From contig NZ_JAAILI010000086.1 of the NCBI RefSeq assembly GCF_012650175.1, positions 1 through 64,000 on the forward strand: DNA of 64,000 nucleotides, written 5' to 3'. The notes beneath the pieces were generated by a model. It made no database searches, had not been told where the DNA came from, and saw nothing but the letters and a program-made list of their open reading frames with translations. Below are positions 25,136 to 33,833 of this stretch, in pieces. Source of the DNA: Sphingomonas sp. S2M10 (GTDB lineage: Bacteria; Pseudomonadota; Alphaproteobacteria; Sphingomonadales; Sphingomonadaceae). A program made the position numbers and the translations under genes. Every line of letters starts with the position of its first letter. Within the stretch, counting starts at the first letter, position 1.

Positions 25136-26025
25136 CGGCGGTGCTTCGCGAAGAAGGCCCACATTGCCTCATTGTCCGCCACCCAGACATGGCCCGCGCC
25201 GTGCTTCACCCGACCGGCCACGTCCGCGCCGCCCGAGCAGCGGCTGAATCGCTCCTCCTTCACCTCCGCTGAAACCTCGCGCTCCACCGGCCCCACGCGG
25301 CACCCGTTCAGGTCCGCCCAGCGCACCAGCGCGGTGTGCATCGTGTATTGCCAATAGCCGGCGCCGCCGCCCTGAATCGGGTTGGTGGTGTCGGCATCAC
25401 CGGCGAAGGCGAGCACCGGCATCGGCCGCGACGGCGTGCAGGTCGCCGGATCGGGGACGCGGGGCAGGTCCTTGCGCGGATTGCCGGCGCGCAGGCCCAC
25501 CACCGGCGCGATCGCCGCGAAGCGGTCCGCTGCGACGCAGCCGAGCCACGAGGTCATCCGCCCGCCGCCCGAATAGCCGGTGGCGTAGATCCGCGCGCGG
25601 TCCACGCAGCCCTTGGCCGCAAGCTGGTCGATTGCGGTCTGCACGAAGGCGACGTCGTCGGCGTCGTCCGGGCCGGGGATCTTGCCGGTCACCGTCGGTA
25701 CGCCGGGGATGTTCCACACGAATCCGCCCTCCGCCGGGATGCCGCCATCGGGTGCGGCGAGGAGGAAGCCGTGCCGGTCCGCGGTCGCCTCCAGTTTCGA
25801 CTGGGCGAGGATGTCGCGGCCCTTGCCGGTGCTGCCGTGGAACACGAACACCAGCGGCAGCCGCGCCGCGCTGCGACCGGCGGGCACATGCACCAGCATC
25901 GATCGCCCGGTGCCCTCGATCGACACCGGCACCGTCGTCCCCGCTGGCCCCAGCCGACACGCCGCCGCCTGCGCCGAGCCGCTGCCGAACAGCATCGCCA
26001 CGCCGATCCACCAACCTAACCGCAT
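25132..26025 (-). CDS. secreted polyhydroxybutyrate-depolymerase-like esterase (LpqC family)
   Basis: The 297-residue protein has a signal peptide (VAMLFGSGSAQA) and an alpha/beta-hydrolase core: LVFVFHGSTGKGRDI (oxyanion-hole region), the nucleophile elbow GYSGGGRMTSW (Ser in Gly-x-Ser-x-Gly), and a C-terminal His in KHGAGHVW. This is the LpqC/PHB-depolymerase-like family, whose members cleave polyesters, feruloyl or acetyl esters. Substrate cannot be read. A paired Cys pattern (ACRL near the mature N-terminus, several later Cys) suggests disulfides, consistent with export. It is 254 bp upstream of divergent nadB, across a dispersed repeat. Confidence 0.8.
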   Translation of the reverse strand: MRLGWWIGVAMLFGSGSAQAAACRLGPAGTTVPVSIEGTGRSMLVHVPAGRSAARLPLVFVFHGSTGKGRDILAQSKLEATADRHGFLLAAPDGGIPAEGGFVWNIPGVPTVTGKIPGPDDADDVAFVQTAIDQLAAKGCVDRARIYATGYSGGGRMTSWLGCVAADRFAAIAPVVGLRAGNPRKDLPRVPDPATCTPSRPMPVLAFAGDADTTNPIQGGGAGYWQYTMHTALVRWADLNGCRVGPVEREVSAEVKEERFSRCSGGADVAGRVKHGAGHVWVADNEAMWAFFAKHRR

Positions 26026-26087
26026 CTGCTTCTCCTTCGCTAACCCTTCTACAGGGATACGAGACGAACGACATCCGCCGCCCCACC

Positions 26088-26183
26088 CGTCATCCCGGCG
26101 AAAGCCGGGATCCATTCGCCTCTCGGCCGTAGCAAGAACCGATAGGGAGACCCCAATGGACCCCGGCTTTCGCCGGGGTGACG
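26088..26183. repeat. REPIN-like double-hairpin repeat, copy R1
   Basis: A ~96 bp imperfect palindrome in the divergent gap between the esterase and nadB. Each arm is a hairpin (GTCATCCCGGCGAAAGCCGG and its partner ending CCGGGGTGAC), joined by a variable core with CCATT and CAATGG at the inner edges. Four related copies lie at 27941, 33687, 56458 and 61301. Confidence 0.75.
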
Positions 26184-26294
26184 ATTTGGGGCGTAGCGAC
26201 GGGTTCTTATCCTTGCGACCTGATAGGTGGCGCAAGGGTAGGGATTGCGGAACCCGCCGCTTGCGCGCTTTAAGCGCCGCAAAGGAGTGCCTCT

Positions 26295-27899
26295 TTGTCC
26301 GATACCAATCACCAAAGCGATGTCCTGGTCCTCGGTTCCGGCGCGGCGGGGCTCACCACCGCGCTCCATCTGGCGGACCGGTTCAAGGTGACGGTGCTGG
26401 CCAAGGGCGGCTTTGCCGAGGGCTCGACCGCCTGGGCGCAGGGCGGCATCGCCGCGGTGCTGGAAGAGGGCGACACCTTCGAAAGCCATATCGAGGACAC
26501 GATGGTCGCCGGCGCCGGCCTCAACGACCGCGCGACCGTCGAGATGGTGGTGGAGAACGCGCCCGCGGCGATCGAGCGGCTGGTCCAGCTTGGCGTTCCC
26601 TTCAACACCGAGGGCAATGCGCTGCACCTCACCCGCGAGGGCGGCCATAGCCACCGGCGCATCGCGCATGTCGACGATGCTACGGGCCTCGCCGTGCAGA
26701 CCGCGCTCCTCCGCGCCGCGCAGGCGCATCCGAACATCACTTTGGTGCCCGACATGGTGGTGATCGACCTCGCCACCAGCCGGCACGAACTCCGCTATTC
26801 GGGCGCGGGCAATGTCTGGGGCGTCTATGCCTTCAACCGCGCGACCAACCGCGTCGAGCTGTTCACCGCCCGCGCGACCGTGCTGGCGACCGGCGGGGCG
26901 GGGCGCACCTATCTCTTCTCCACCGCCCCGCGCGGCGCGACCGGGGACGGCATCGCGATGGCGTGGCGCGCGGGCTGCCGCATCTCGAACATGGAGATGA
27001 TGCAGTTCCACCCGACCTGCCTCTACAATCTCGACGTCAAGAATTTCCTGATCACCGAAGCCGTGCGCGGCGAAGGCGGGCATCTGCTGCTGCCCCCCGA
27101 AGCGGGCGACGAGGCGGGCCACCGCTTCATGCCCGATTTCGATTCGCGGCTGGAGCTGGCCCCACGCGATATCGTGGCGCGGGCGATCGACCATGAGATC
27201 AAGCGTCTCGGCCTCGACTATGTCCATCTCGACATCAGCCATATGGGGCCGGAGTTCGTCCGCCACCATTTCCCGACCATCCATCACCGGCTGCTCGACC
27301 TCGACATCGACATGACCAAGGAGCCGATCCCGGTGGTCCCCGCCCAGCATTACACCTGCGGCGGCGTGATGATCGATCGCGACGGGCGTACCGACCTGCC
27401 GGGGCTCTATGCGGCGGGCGAGGTGAGCCAGTCGGGGCTGCACGGGGCCAATCGCCTCGCGTCCAACTCGCTGCTCGAATGCTTCGTGTTCGGCGAGGCG
27501 GTGGCGAATCACATCGCCGCGCATTGGGGCGACCTGCCGCCGCCGCCGGCGATCCGGCCGTGGGACGAGAGCCGGGTGACCGATTCCGACGAGGAAGTCG
27601 TCATCAAGCAGAACTGGACCGAGATCCGCCGCTTCATGTGGAACTATGTCGGCATCGTGCGGACCACCAAGCGGCTGGAGCGCGCCGCGCACCGGATCAA
27701 GCTGCTGCGCGAGGAAGTCGCCGACTATTACGGCCATTTCCGCGTCACCCCCGACCTGATCGAGCTGCGCAATCTGCTGGAAAGCGCCGACCTGATCGTC
27801 CGCTCCGCGCTCCATCGCAAGGAGAGCCGGGGGCTGCACTACACGCTCGACTATCCGGAGACGGCGACCGAGGCGGTGGATACGGTGCTGGTGCCTTGA
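26295..27899 (+). CDS. nadB: L-aspartate oxidase
   Basis: The 534-residue flavoprotein oxidises L-aspartate to iminoaspartate, the first step of de novo NAD synthesis. It has the FAD-binding VLVLGSGAAGLTTALHL, the substrate-loop Arg and His region LTREGGHSHRRIAH, and the NadB hallmark HGANRLASNSLLEC near residue 390. These features separate it from the closely related fumarate/succinate dehydrogenase flavoproteins. The start is TTG at 26295 with AAAGGAG eight bases upstream, the best Shine-Dalgarno in this part of the window. nadA and nadC are not nearby, so it is transcribed alone. Confidence 0.92.
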   Translation: MSDTNHQSDVLVLGSGAAGLTTALHLADRFKVTVLAKGGFAEGSTAWAQGGIAAVLEEGDTFESHIEDTMVAGAGLNDRATVEMVVENAPAAIERLVQLGVPFNTEGNALHLTREGGHSHRRIAHVDDATGLAVQTALLRAAQAHPNITLVPDMVVIDLATSRHELRYSGAGNVWGVYAFNRATNRVELFTARATVLATGGAGRTYLFSTAPRGATGDGIAMAWRAGCRISNMEMMQFHPTCLYNLDVKNFLITEAVRGEGGHLLLPPEAGDEAGHRFMPDFDSRLELAPRDIVARAIDHEIKRLGLDYVHLDISHMGPEFVRHHFPTIHHRLLDLDIDMTKEPIPVVPAQHYTCGGVMIDRDGRTDLPGLYAAGEVSQSGLHGANRLASNSLLECFVFGEAVANHIAAHWGDLPPPPAIRPWDESRVTDSDEEVVIKQNWTEIRRFMWNYVGIVRTTKRLERAAHRIKLLREEVADYYGHFRVTPDLIELRNLLESADLIVRSALHRKESRGLHYTLDYPETATEAVDTVLVP

Positions 27900-27940
27900 A
27901 TCGGCAGCGGTCCTTGCCCCCACGCTGCCCCACCCTCACC

Positions 27941-28037
27941 CGTCATCCCCGCGGAGGCGGGGATCCATTCGCCTGTGCGGTTGAAGCAGACGCCGCGCCG
28001 GCACGGCCAATGGATTCCCGCCTCCGCGGGACTGACG
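27941..28037. repeat. REPIN-like double-hairpin repeat, copy R2
   Basis: A ~97 bp copy between nadB and the beta-lactamase-like gene, opening CGTCATCCCCGCGGAGGCGG and closing with CCGCGGGACTGACG. The core differs from the other copies, while the inner GATCCATT and CAATGGATT edges are kept. Confidence 0.75.
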
Positions 28038-28143
28038 AAGGGCGTGGGGTGCGCGCGATCCTGCCTTCACATCTCGTCGCTCAGGTGACTCGCTTCGTCG
28101 CATTGCGGGAATCCCGCGCTTTGCCACCTTTAGGGGCAGGCAC

Positions 28144-29292
28144 ATGATGGAGTTGGGCAAGAGGTTGGTTGCGGTGCGTAAAATCCGGTTCTCCAAGGTC
28201 GAGCGTGCGCTGACCGTCGCCGGGCTGGGTCCGGCGGTACTGCTCGGCTGCGCCGTCCACGAACATCCCGAACTCGCCGCCTATCTGCCGGCGCCGAACT
28301 ATGGCGTGCTGGTGCCGATTCCCCGCGCCCAGGCGGCCCCCCTCCCGGAAGTGCCGCCGCCCCCCGGCCTGGTGAACCGCCTTTCCGACATCGCGCATAA
28401 TTTCGACGGCGTGGTCGGCATCGCGGTGACCAGCGTCGACCGCAACTGGACCGCCTCGCAGGGCGGCGCGCGCAAGCTGCCGCAGCAGAGTGTGTCCAAG
28501 CTGTGGGTCGCGATGACCGTGCTCGATCAGGTCGATCAGGGCCGCATCCGCCTGAACGATCCGCTGGTCATCACCCGCGCCGATTTCACGTTGTTCCACC
28601 AGCCGGTCGCCTCGCTGGTCAAGGGCGACCAGGGCTATCAGAGCACGGTCGGCGAGATCCTGCGCCGCGCGCTGACGATGAGCGACAATACCTGCAACGA
28701 CAAGCTGCTGCGCCTGGTCGGCGGGCCGCCGGCGGTGCGCTCGTTCATCGCGCGCAACGCACTCGGCTCGATCCGCTTCGGACCCGGCGAGAAATTGCTC
28801 CAGCTCGGCACCTCGGGGCTGGCGGCGTGGAAGCCCGAATATTCGATGGGCAACACCTTCGCGGTGGCCCGCGCGCAGCTGCCGCGCGAGACCCGCGTCG
28901 CCGCCTATCAGCGCTATGTCGCCGATCCGCCCGACGGCGCGGCGCCGCTCGCCATCGCCGGCGCGCTCGCGCGGCTCAAGCGCGGCGAGCTGCTCTCGCC
29001 GGTCTCGACCCAGTGGCTCATCGCGACGATGCAGGCCTCGCACACCGGCAAGTACCGCCTGCGCGGCGCGCTGCCGCCGGGCTGGCAGCTCGCCCACAAG
29101 ACCGGCACCGGCCAGGACCTGTTCGGCCGTACCGCAGGCTATAACGACGTGGCGCTGCTCACCGCGCCGGACGGCCGTTCCTATGCGCTGGCGGTGATGA
29201 TCGGCGACACGCCGCGGCCGATCAACGAGCGCCAGCTGCTCATGCAGGGTGTGGTGCGCGCAATCGTCGCCGAGCACCAGCTGGGCGCCTGA
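28144..29292 (+). CDS. class A beta-lactamase-like serine hydrolase
   Basis: The 382-residue protein has the serine beta-lactamase/penicillin-binding triad of motifs: SVSK (nucleophile Ser and Lys) in QQSVSKLWVAMTVLDQ, MSDNTCNDKLLRLVGG (SDN) and HKTGTG (KTG). A Glu in WKPEYSMGNTF may match the omega-loop Glu166, but the surrounding sequence is not the usual one, so true beta-lactam hydrolysis is uncertain. The N-terminus has a hydrophobic segment ending VLLGC, suggesting a lipoprotein or anchored protein, followed by a Pro-rich linker. Length exceeds typical class A enzymes by about 90 residues at the N-terminus. A cell-wall or envelope role is the alternative. It precedes polA on the same strand by 54 bp. 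Confidence 0.75.
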   Translation: MMELGKRLVAVRKIRFSKVERALTVAGLGPAVLLGCAVHEHPELAAYLPAPNYGVLVPIPRAQAAPLPEVPPPPGLVNRLSDIAHNFDGVVGIAVTSVDRNWTASQGGARKLPQQSVSKLWVAMTVLDQVDQGRIRLNDPLVITRADFTLFHQPVASLVKGDQGYQSTVGEILRRALTMSDNTCNDKLLRLVGGPPAVRSFIARNALGSIRFGPGEKLLQLGTSGLAAWKPEYSMGNTFAVARAQLPRETRVAAYQRYVADPPDGAAPLAIAGALARLKRGELLSPVSTQWLIATMQASHTGKYRLRGALPPGWQLAHKTGTGQDLFGRTAGYNDVALLTAPDGRSYALAVMIGDTPRPINERQLLMQGVVRAIVAEHQLGA

Positions 29293-29346
29293 AAACTAGC
29301 GGTTCGGCGGGATGACGGCGGCGCGGCGCGCTGCTATCTCCCGCCC

Positions 29347-32103
29347 ATGCCCCATCTCTATCTCGTCGACGGCTCCAGCTACATCTTCCGCGCCTATCAC
29401 CGGCTGCCGCCGCTGACCAACAAGCATGGCGAGCCGGTGGGGGCGGTGTACGGCTACACTTCGATGCTGTGGAAGCTGGCAGACGAACTCCACAAGGCCG
29501 ACGGGCCGACCCACATGGCGGTGATTCTCGACAAGTCCGAGCACACCTTCCGCAACGATCTCTACGACCAGTACAAGGCGCACCGCCCGCCCGCGCCCGA
29601 AGATCTGGTGCCCCAGTTCCCGATGATCCGCGACGCTACGCGCGCGTTCAGCCTGCCGTGCATCGAGGAGCTGGGCTGGGAGGCCGACGACCTGATCGCC
29701 AGCTATACCAAGGCCGCGCTGGCGCAGGGGTGGCAGGTGACGATCGTCAGTTCCGACAAGGATCTGATGCAGCTGATGACCGATCCGTCGGTCGACATGC
29801 TCGACACGATGAACAACAAGCGAATGGGCCCGGACGACACCCGCGAGAAGTTCGGCGTCGGCCCGGAGAAGCTCGGCGAAGTGCTCGCGCTGATGGGCGA
29901 CAGCGTCGACAACGTCCCCGGCGTGCCGGGCGTGGGCCCCAAGACCGCCGCCAAGCTGATCCTCGAACATGGCGATCTCGAATCGGTGCTCGCCGCCGCG
30001 CCGGGCATGAAGAAGGGCAAGCTGCGCGACAATCTGATCGAGCATGCCGATCTCGCGCGGCTGAGCCACAAGCTTGTCACGCTCGCCTGCGACGTGCCGC
30101 TGCCCGAGCCGCTCGACGCGCTCGAACTGCAGGGCATCCCCGATGCGCCGCTGCGCGCCTTCCTCGAGCATCACGGCTTCAAGACGCTGCTGTCGCGCCT
30201 GTCCTCGGTCGCCGATGCGCCGGTCGAGGTGCACGAGGCGCCGGGTGTCGAGGAAGACCCGCCCTGCAACCACGACGGCTATGAGACCGTCACCGATCTC
30301 GACGCGCTCGATCGCTGGATCACCGTCTCGCGGCACCAGGGCTGGGTGGCGATCGATACCGAGACGACCGGGCTCGATGCGACCCAGGCCGATCTCGTCG
30401 GCGTCAGCATGGCGCTGGCGCCCAACCTTGCCTGCTATATCCCGCTCGGCCATGGCGGGACGGACATGTTCGCCGAGAAGCCCGAGCAGATCGACCGGGC
30501 CGAGGCGCTCGCCCGCCTGAAGCCGCTGCTGGAGGACCCCGCCGTCCTCAAGATCGGCCACAACCTCAAATACGACATGATCGTGCTGGGCCGTGCCGGC
30601 ATCCGCGTCGCGCCCTATGACGACACGATCGTGATGAGCTTCGATCTCGATGCCGGCCTGCACGGCCACGGCATGGACGAGCTCGCCGCCACGCATCTCG
30701 CGCATAGCTGCATCGCCTACAAGGACGTGGTCGGCACCGGGAAGAGCCAGCTCAATTTCGGCCAGGTCGATCTCAAGGCGGCCACCCGCTACGCCGCCGA
30801 GGATGCCGACGTGACGCTGCGGCTGTGGCGCCGGCTCAAGCCCCGCCTCGCCTATGAGAGCGTGACCCGCGTGTATGAGAGCGTCGACCGCCCGCTGGTG
30901 TCCGTGCTGGCGGAGATGGAAAGCACCGGCATCAAGGTTGATGCCGCGGTGCTGGCCAAGCTCTCCTCCGACTTCGCGCAGCAGATCGGGTCGCTGGAGG
31001 AAGAGATCCACGCCATCGCCGGGTTCAAGTTCACCATCGGCAGCCCCAAGCAGTTGGGCGACGTGCTGTTCGACAAGATGGGGATTAAGGGCGGCCGCAA
31101 GGGCAAATCGGGCGTCTATTCCACCGACGTCAACGAGCTGGAGCGCATCGCCGCCGACAAGGACTCGCCCGGCCGCGAAATGGTGCTCAAGGTGCTCGAC
31201 TGGCGCCAGCTCTCCAAATTGAAGTCGACCTACACCGATGCGCTGCAGGCGCAGATCAACCCGCACACCGGCCGCGTTCACACCAGCTACAGCCTTACCG
31301 GCGCGCAGACCGGGCGGCTCTCCTCGACCGACCCCAACCTGCAGAACATTCCGGTACGCACCGAGACCGGCCGCCAGATTCGCGACGCCTTCGTGGCGGA
31401 GCCTGGCAACGTCATCCTCTCGGCCGACTATTCGCAGATCGAGCTGCGCCTCGCCGCGCACATTGCCGATGTGCCGGCGCTGCGCACCGCGTTCGCGAAC
31501 GGCGACGACATCCACAGCCTGACCGCGATGGAGCTGTTCGGGGGAGTGAATCGCGACACGCGCGGCCGCGCTAAGACGATCAACTTCGCGATCCTCTACG
31601 GCATCTCGCGCTGGGGCCTGGCCGGCCGTCTCGACGTGACGCCGGACGAGGCGCAGGCGATGATCAACCGCTATTTCGAGCGCTTCCCCGGTATCAATCG
31701 CTATATCGCCGACACGCTGCGCGAGGCGAAGGAGCGCGGCTACACCACCACGCTGTTCGGCCGGAAGACCCACTTTCCCCGGCTCAAGGCCTCCAACCCC
31801 AACGAGCGGGCGGGCAGCGAGCGCGCCGCGATCAACGCGCCGATTCAGGGCACCAGCGCCGACATCATCAAGCGCGCCATGACCCGCATGGTCCCGGCGC
31901 TGCGCGAGGCGGGGCTGGATAAGGTCCGCATGCTCCTCCAGGTGCACGACGAACTCGTATTCGAGCTGCCCGAGGGCGATGTCGAAGCCGCGCGGCCGAT
32001 CATCGAGCGGGTGATGGCCACCGCCGCCGAACCGGCGATCCAGCTCACCGTACCGCTGGGCGTGGAGATCGGCGTCGGGCCCAGCTGGGGCGCCGCGCAT
32101 TGA
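29347..32103 (+). CDS. polA: DNA polymerase I
   Basis: The 918-residue protein is a complete PolA. Domain 1 (to about 290) is the 5'-3' exonuclease with YLVDGSSYIFRAYH and DKDLMQLM. Domain 2 (about 315-500) is the 3'-5' proofreading exonuclease with AIDTETTGL near residue 336 and intact acidic residues. Domain 3 (about 530-918) is the polymerase: LSADYSQIELR near 693, RGRAKTINFAILYGIS near 742 and LLQVHDELVFE near 868. All active-site motifs are present, so both exonucleases should work. The downstream flippase gene starts inside the stop codon (TTGA), linking two otherwise unrelated functions. Confidence 0.97.
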   Translation: MPHLYLVDGSSYIFRAYHRLPPLTNKHGEPVGAVYGYTSMLWKLADELHKADGPTHMAVILDKSEHTFRNDLYDQYKAHRPPAPEDLVPQFPMIRDATRAFSLPCIEELGWEADDLIASYTKAALAQGWQVTIVSSDKDLMQLMTDPSVDMLDTMNNKRMGPDDTREKFGVGPEKLGEVLALMGDSVDNVPGVPGVGPKTAAKLILEHGDLESVLAAAPGMKKGKLRDNLIEHADLARLSHKLVTLACDVPLPEPLDALELQGIPDAPLRAFLEHHGFKTLLSRLSSVADAPVEVHEAPGVEEDPPCNHDGYETVTDLDALDRWITVSRHQGWVAIDTETTGLDATQADLVGVSMALAPNLACYIPLGHGGTDMFAEKPEQIDRAEALARLKPLLEDPAVLKIGHNLKYDMIVLGRAGIRVAPYDDTIVMSFDLDAGLHGHGMDELAATHLAHSCIAYKDVVGTGKSQLNFGQVDLKAATRYAAEDADVTLRLWRRLKPRLAYESVTRVYESVDRPLVSVLAEMESTGIKVDAAVLAKLSSDFAQQIGSLEEEIHAIAGFKFTIGSPKQLGDVLFDKMGIKGGRKGKSGVYSTDVNELERIAADKDSPGREMVLKVLDWRQLSKLKSTYTDALQAQINPHTGRVHTSYSLTGAQTGRLSSTDPNLQNIPVRTETGRQIRDAFVAEPGNVILSADYSQIELRLAAHIADVPALRTAFANGDDIHSLTAMELFGGVNRDTRGRAKTINFAILYGISRWGLAGRLDVTPDEAQAMINRYFERFPGINRYIADTLREAKERGYTTTLFGRKTHFPRLKASNPNERAGSERAAINAPIQGTSADIIKRAMTRMVPALREAGLDKVRMLLQVHDELVFELPEGDVEAARPIIERVMATAAEPAIQLTVPLGVEIGVGPSWGAAH

Positions 32104-33608
32104 GCGAGGCGGGGGCGTCGCAGGACATCAACGCGCTCGCCAAGGGCGGGCGCACCAATATGCTGGGCTTCATCATCCGGTTGGTCGCGCGGTTGCCCTT
32201 CCTGTTCATCGCCGGCCGCGCCTATGGCCCGGAGATTGTCGGCCGTTATGCGATCGCGGTGCTGGTCATCGAATTTGTCGCGCTGGTGGCGACGCTGGGG
32301 CTCAAGCGCGGGCTCGCCCAGGCGCTGTCGAGCACCAGCCGGCCGCACAGCCATGTCGTGTGGGATGCGATGGTGGTCGCGCTCGTCGCCTCACTGCTCG
32401 CCAGCGGCATCCTCGTGCTATTCCCCCAGGCGCTGTTTCCCAACAGCGCGGTGATGGGGCTGGAGCGGCTGCTGCCGCTGGTGGTGATCGCGACCGCGCT
32501 GTCCGACGTATCGCTCTCCGCATTGGCCTATCGCCACAATATCGGCGCCTCGGTAACCGCGCGGGCGATCATCGAGCCCTGGACGATCAGCATCGCCGCC
32601 TGGGCCTTTTCCTTCGTCTCGGCGCGCGACGGGCTGCTGATGGCCTATGTGCTGTCGATGTGCGCAGCGCTGGTCGCCTCGATCGTGCCGTTCGTGCGCA
32701 GCTATGGCCTGCCGGTCGGCTGGCGGCCGCAGACGGCGGAAATCTGGGAGCTGGCGCGCCGCAATGCGCCGCTGGCGGGGGCCGACGCGATCGAATGGGC
32801 GACGCGCAACGTCGATCGCTTCATCCTCGGCCTGCTGTTCGCGCCCTCGGTCGTCGGCATCTATTACATGGCGCAGCAGGTCGCCTCGGTGCCGCAGCGG
32901 CTGAAATCGAGCTTCGACCCGATCCTGGGGCCGGTGATCACCCAGAGCCTCGCCGCCGGGGACCGCCAGGCGGTGGCGCGGCAGGTGCGGCAGGTCGGCT
33001 TCTGGATTCTTTGCGCGCAGGCGGGGCTGGCGGTGATGTTCTCGATTCCCGCCGAGGGGATCATGGGCCTGCTCGGCCGCGAATTCGTGATCGGATCGGC
33101 GGTGCTGTGCATCCTGCTCTTCGCCGAGGTGCTCGCCTCGCCCGGCGCGGTGTGCGAGACGGCGCTGATCTATATCGCCCGGCATACCAATCTGGCGATC
33201 TCGATCGGCGTGCTGATGCTGCAGATCGGCCTGAGCTTCGCACTGATCTTCATCGCGCGGGGGCAGGGCTGGCCGGTGCCAGTCCAGTCCGCCGCGCCAG
33301 CAGTGGCACTGGCGCTGTCGCTGACGATCGGATCTGTGGCGAAGGGGCTGCTGCTCCAGGCCAAGCTTGGCGCGCCGGTGGTGAGCATCCGCCCCAGCTT
33401 CTTCGCGGCGATCGCGATCGCGGGGCTGGTGGGCGGCGCCTTCACCTCGCTGCCGCACCGCTTCGAATGGGCGGAGATGAGCCTGGGCATGCCGGCGATG
33501 CTGATCACCTTCCTGGTCGTGATCATCCGCTTCGGCTTCGGCCCCGAAGACCGCGCGCTGTTCCGCAAGGTGCCGCGCGCGGAGGCGATGGCGGGCGAGG
33601 CCGCCTGA
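32100..33608 (+). CDS. polysaccharide/lipopolysaccharide flippase (Wzx-like, MOP superfamily)
   Basis: The 502-residue protein has about twelve hydrophobic segments (for example LGFIIRLVARLPFLFIAGRAYG at the start, AVLVIEFVALVATLGLKRGLA, ILVLFPQALF, VLCILLFAEVLA and the C-terminal LITFLVVIIRFGFG), matching the Wzx/MATE-like fold that moves lipid-linked glycans across the inner membrane. The early GPEIVGRYAIA segment is typical. The start is TTG at 32100, whose TGA overlap with polA couples translation. No glycosyltransferases flank it, so its glycan substrate is unknown. It ends 225 bp before the convergent purH stop, across two repeats. Confidence 0.78.
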   Translation: MSEAGASQDINALAKGGRTNMLGFIIRLVARLPFLFIAGRAYGPEIVGRYAIAVLVIEFVALVATLGLKRGLAQALSSTSRPHSHVVWDAMVVALVASLLASGILVLFPQALFPNSAVMGLERLLPLVVIATALSDVSLSALAYRHNIGASVTARAIIEPWTISIAAWAFSFVSARDGLLMAYVLSMCAALVASIVPFVRSYGLPVGWRPQTAEIWELARRNAPLAGADAIEWATRNVDRFILGLLFAPSVVGIYYMAQQVASVPQRLKSSFDPILGPVITQSLAAGDRQAVARQVRQVGFWILCAQAGLAVMFSIPAEGIMGLLGREFVIGSAVLCILLFAEVLASPGAVCETALIYIARHTNLAISIGVLMLQIGLSFALIFIARGQGWPVPVQSAAPAVALALSLTIGSVAKGLLLQAKLGAPVVSIRPSFFAAIAIAGLVGGAFTSLPHRFEWAEMSLGMPAMLITFLVVIIRFGFGPEDRALFRKVPRAEAMAGEAA

Positions 33609-33640
33609 GTGTTTCCTCCCTCCGAGCGAAGCTTCCGGGG

Positions 33641-33675
33641 GAGGGGGACCGCCGCCGCAGGCGGTGGCGGAGGGT
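33641..33675. repeat. 35 bp GC-rich palindromic repeat, copy B
   Basis: This second copy of the element at 4136-4170 differs at about three positions and keeps the hairpin ACCGCCGCC / GGCGGTGG. It lies just after the flippase stop and directly before repeat R3, in the gap between two convergent genes, where either element could end transcription. Confidence 0.6.
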
Positions 33676-33686
33676 AGCCCCTCCAC

Positions 33687-33785
33687 CGTCATTCCCGCGC
33701 AGGCGGGAATCCATTCGCCCGAACGTTCGGGGAAAGAACCGCAGCATCAGCGCCAATGGACCCCCGCCTTCGCGGGGGTCACCCG
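33687..33785. repeat. REPIN-like double-hairpin repeat, copy R3
   Basis: A ~99 bp copy between the convergent flippase and purH genes. It starts CGTCATTCCCGCGCAGG and ends with the arm CCCCCGCCTTCGCGGGGGTC, where the terminal ATGAC has decayed to GTCAC. The core shares GGGGAAAGAACCGC and TCAGCGCCAATGGA with R5 and, in the opposite orientation, with R4. Confidence 0.75.
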
Positions 33786-33833
33786 TAGGTGCTGCAACGC
33801 CGCGCCTCAAACCGGGGGCGCGGCGCGCGTGCC

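Noticed and set aside
29296..32100. 934-codon open frame on the minus strand opposite polA
   Set aside because: polA on the other strand has every catalytic motif; the antisense frame has shadow composition only.
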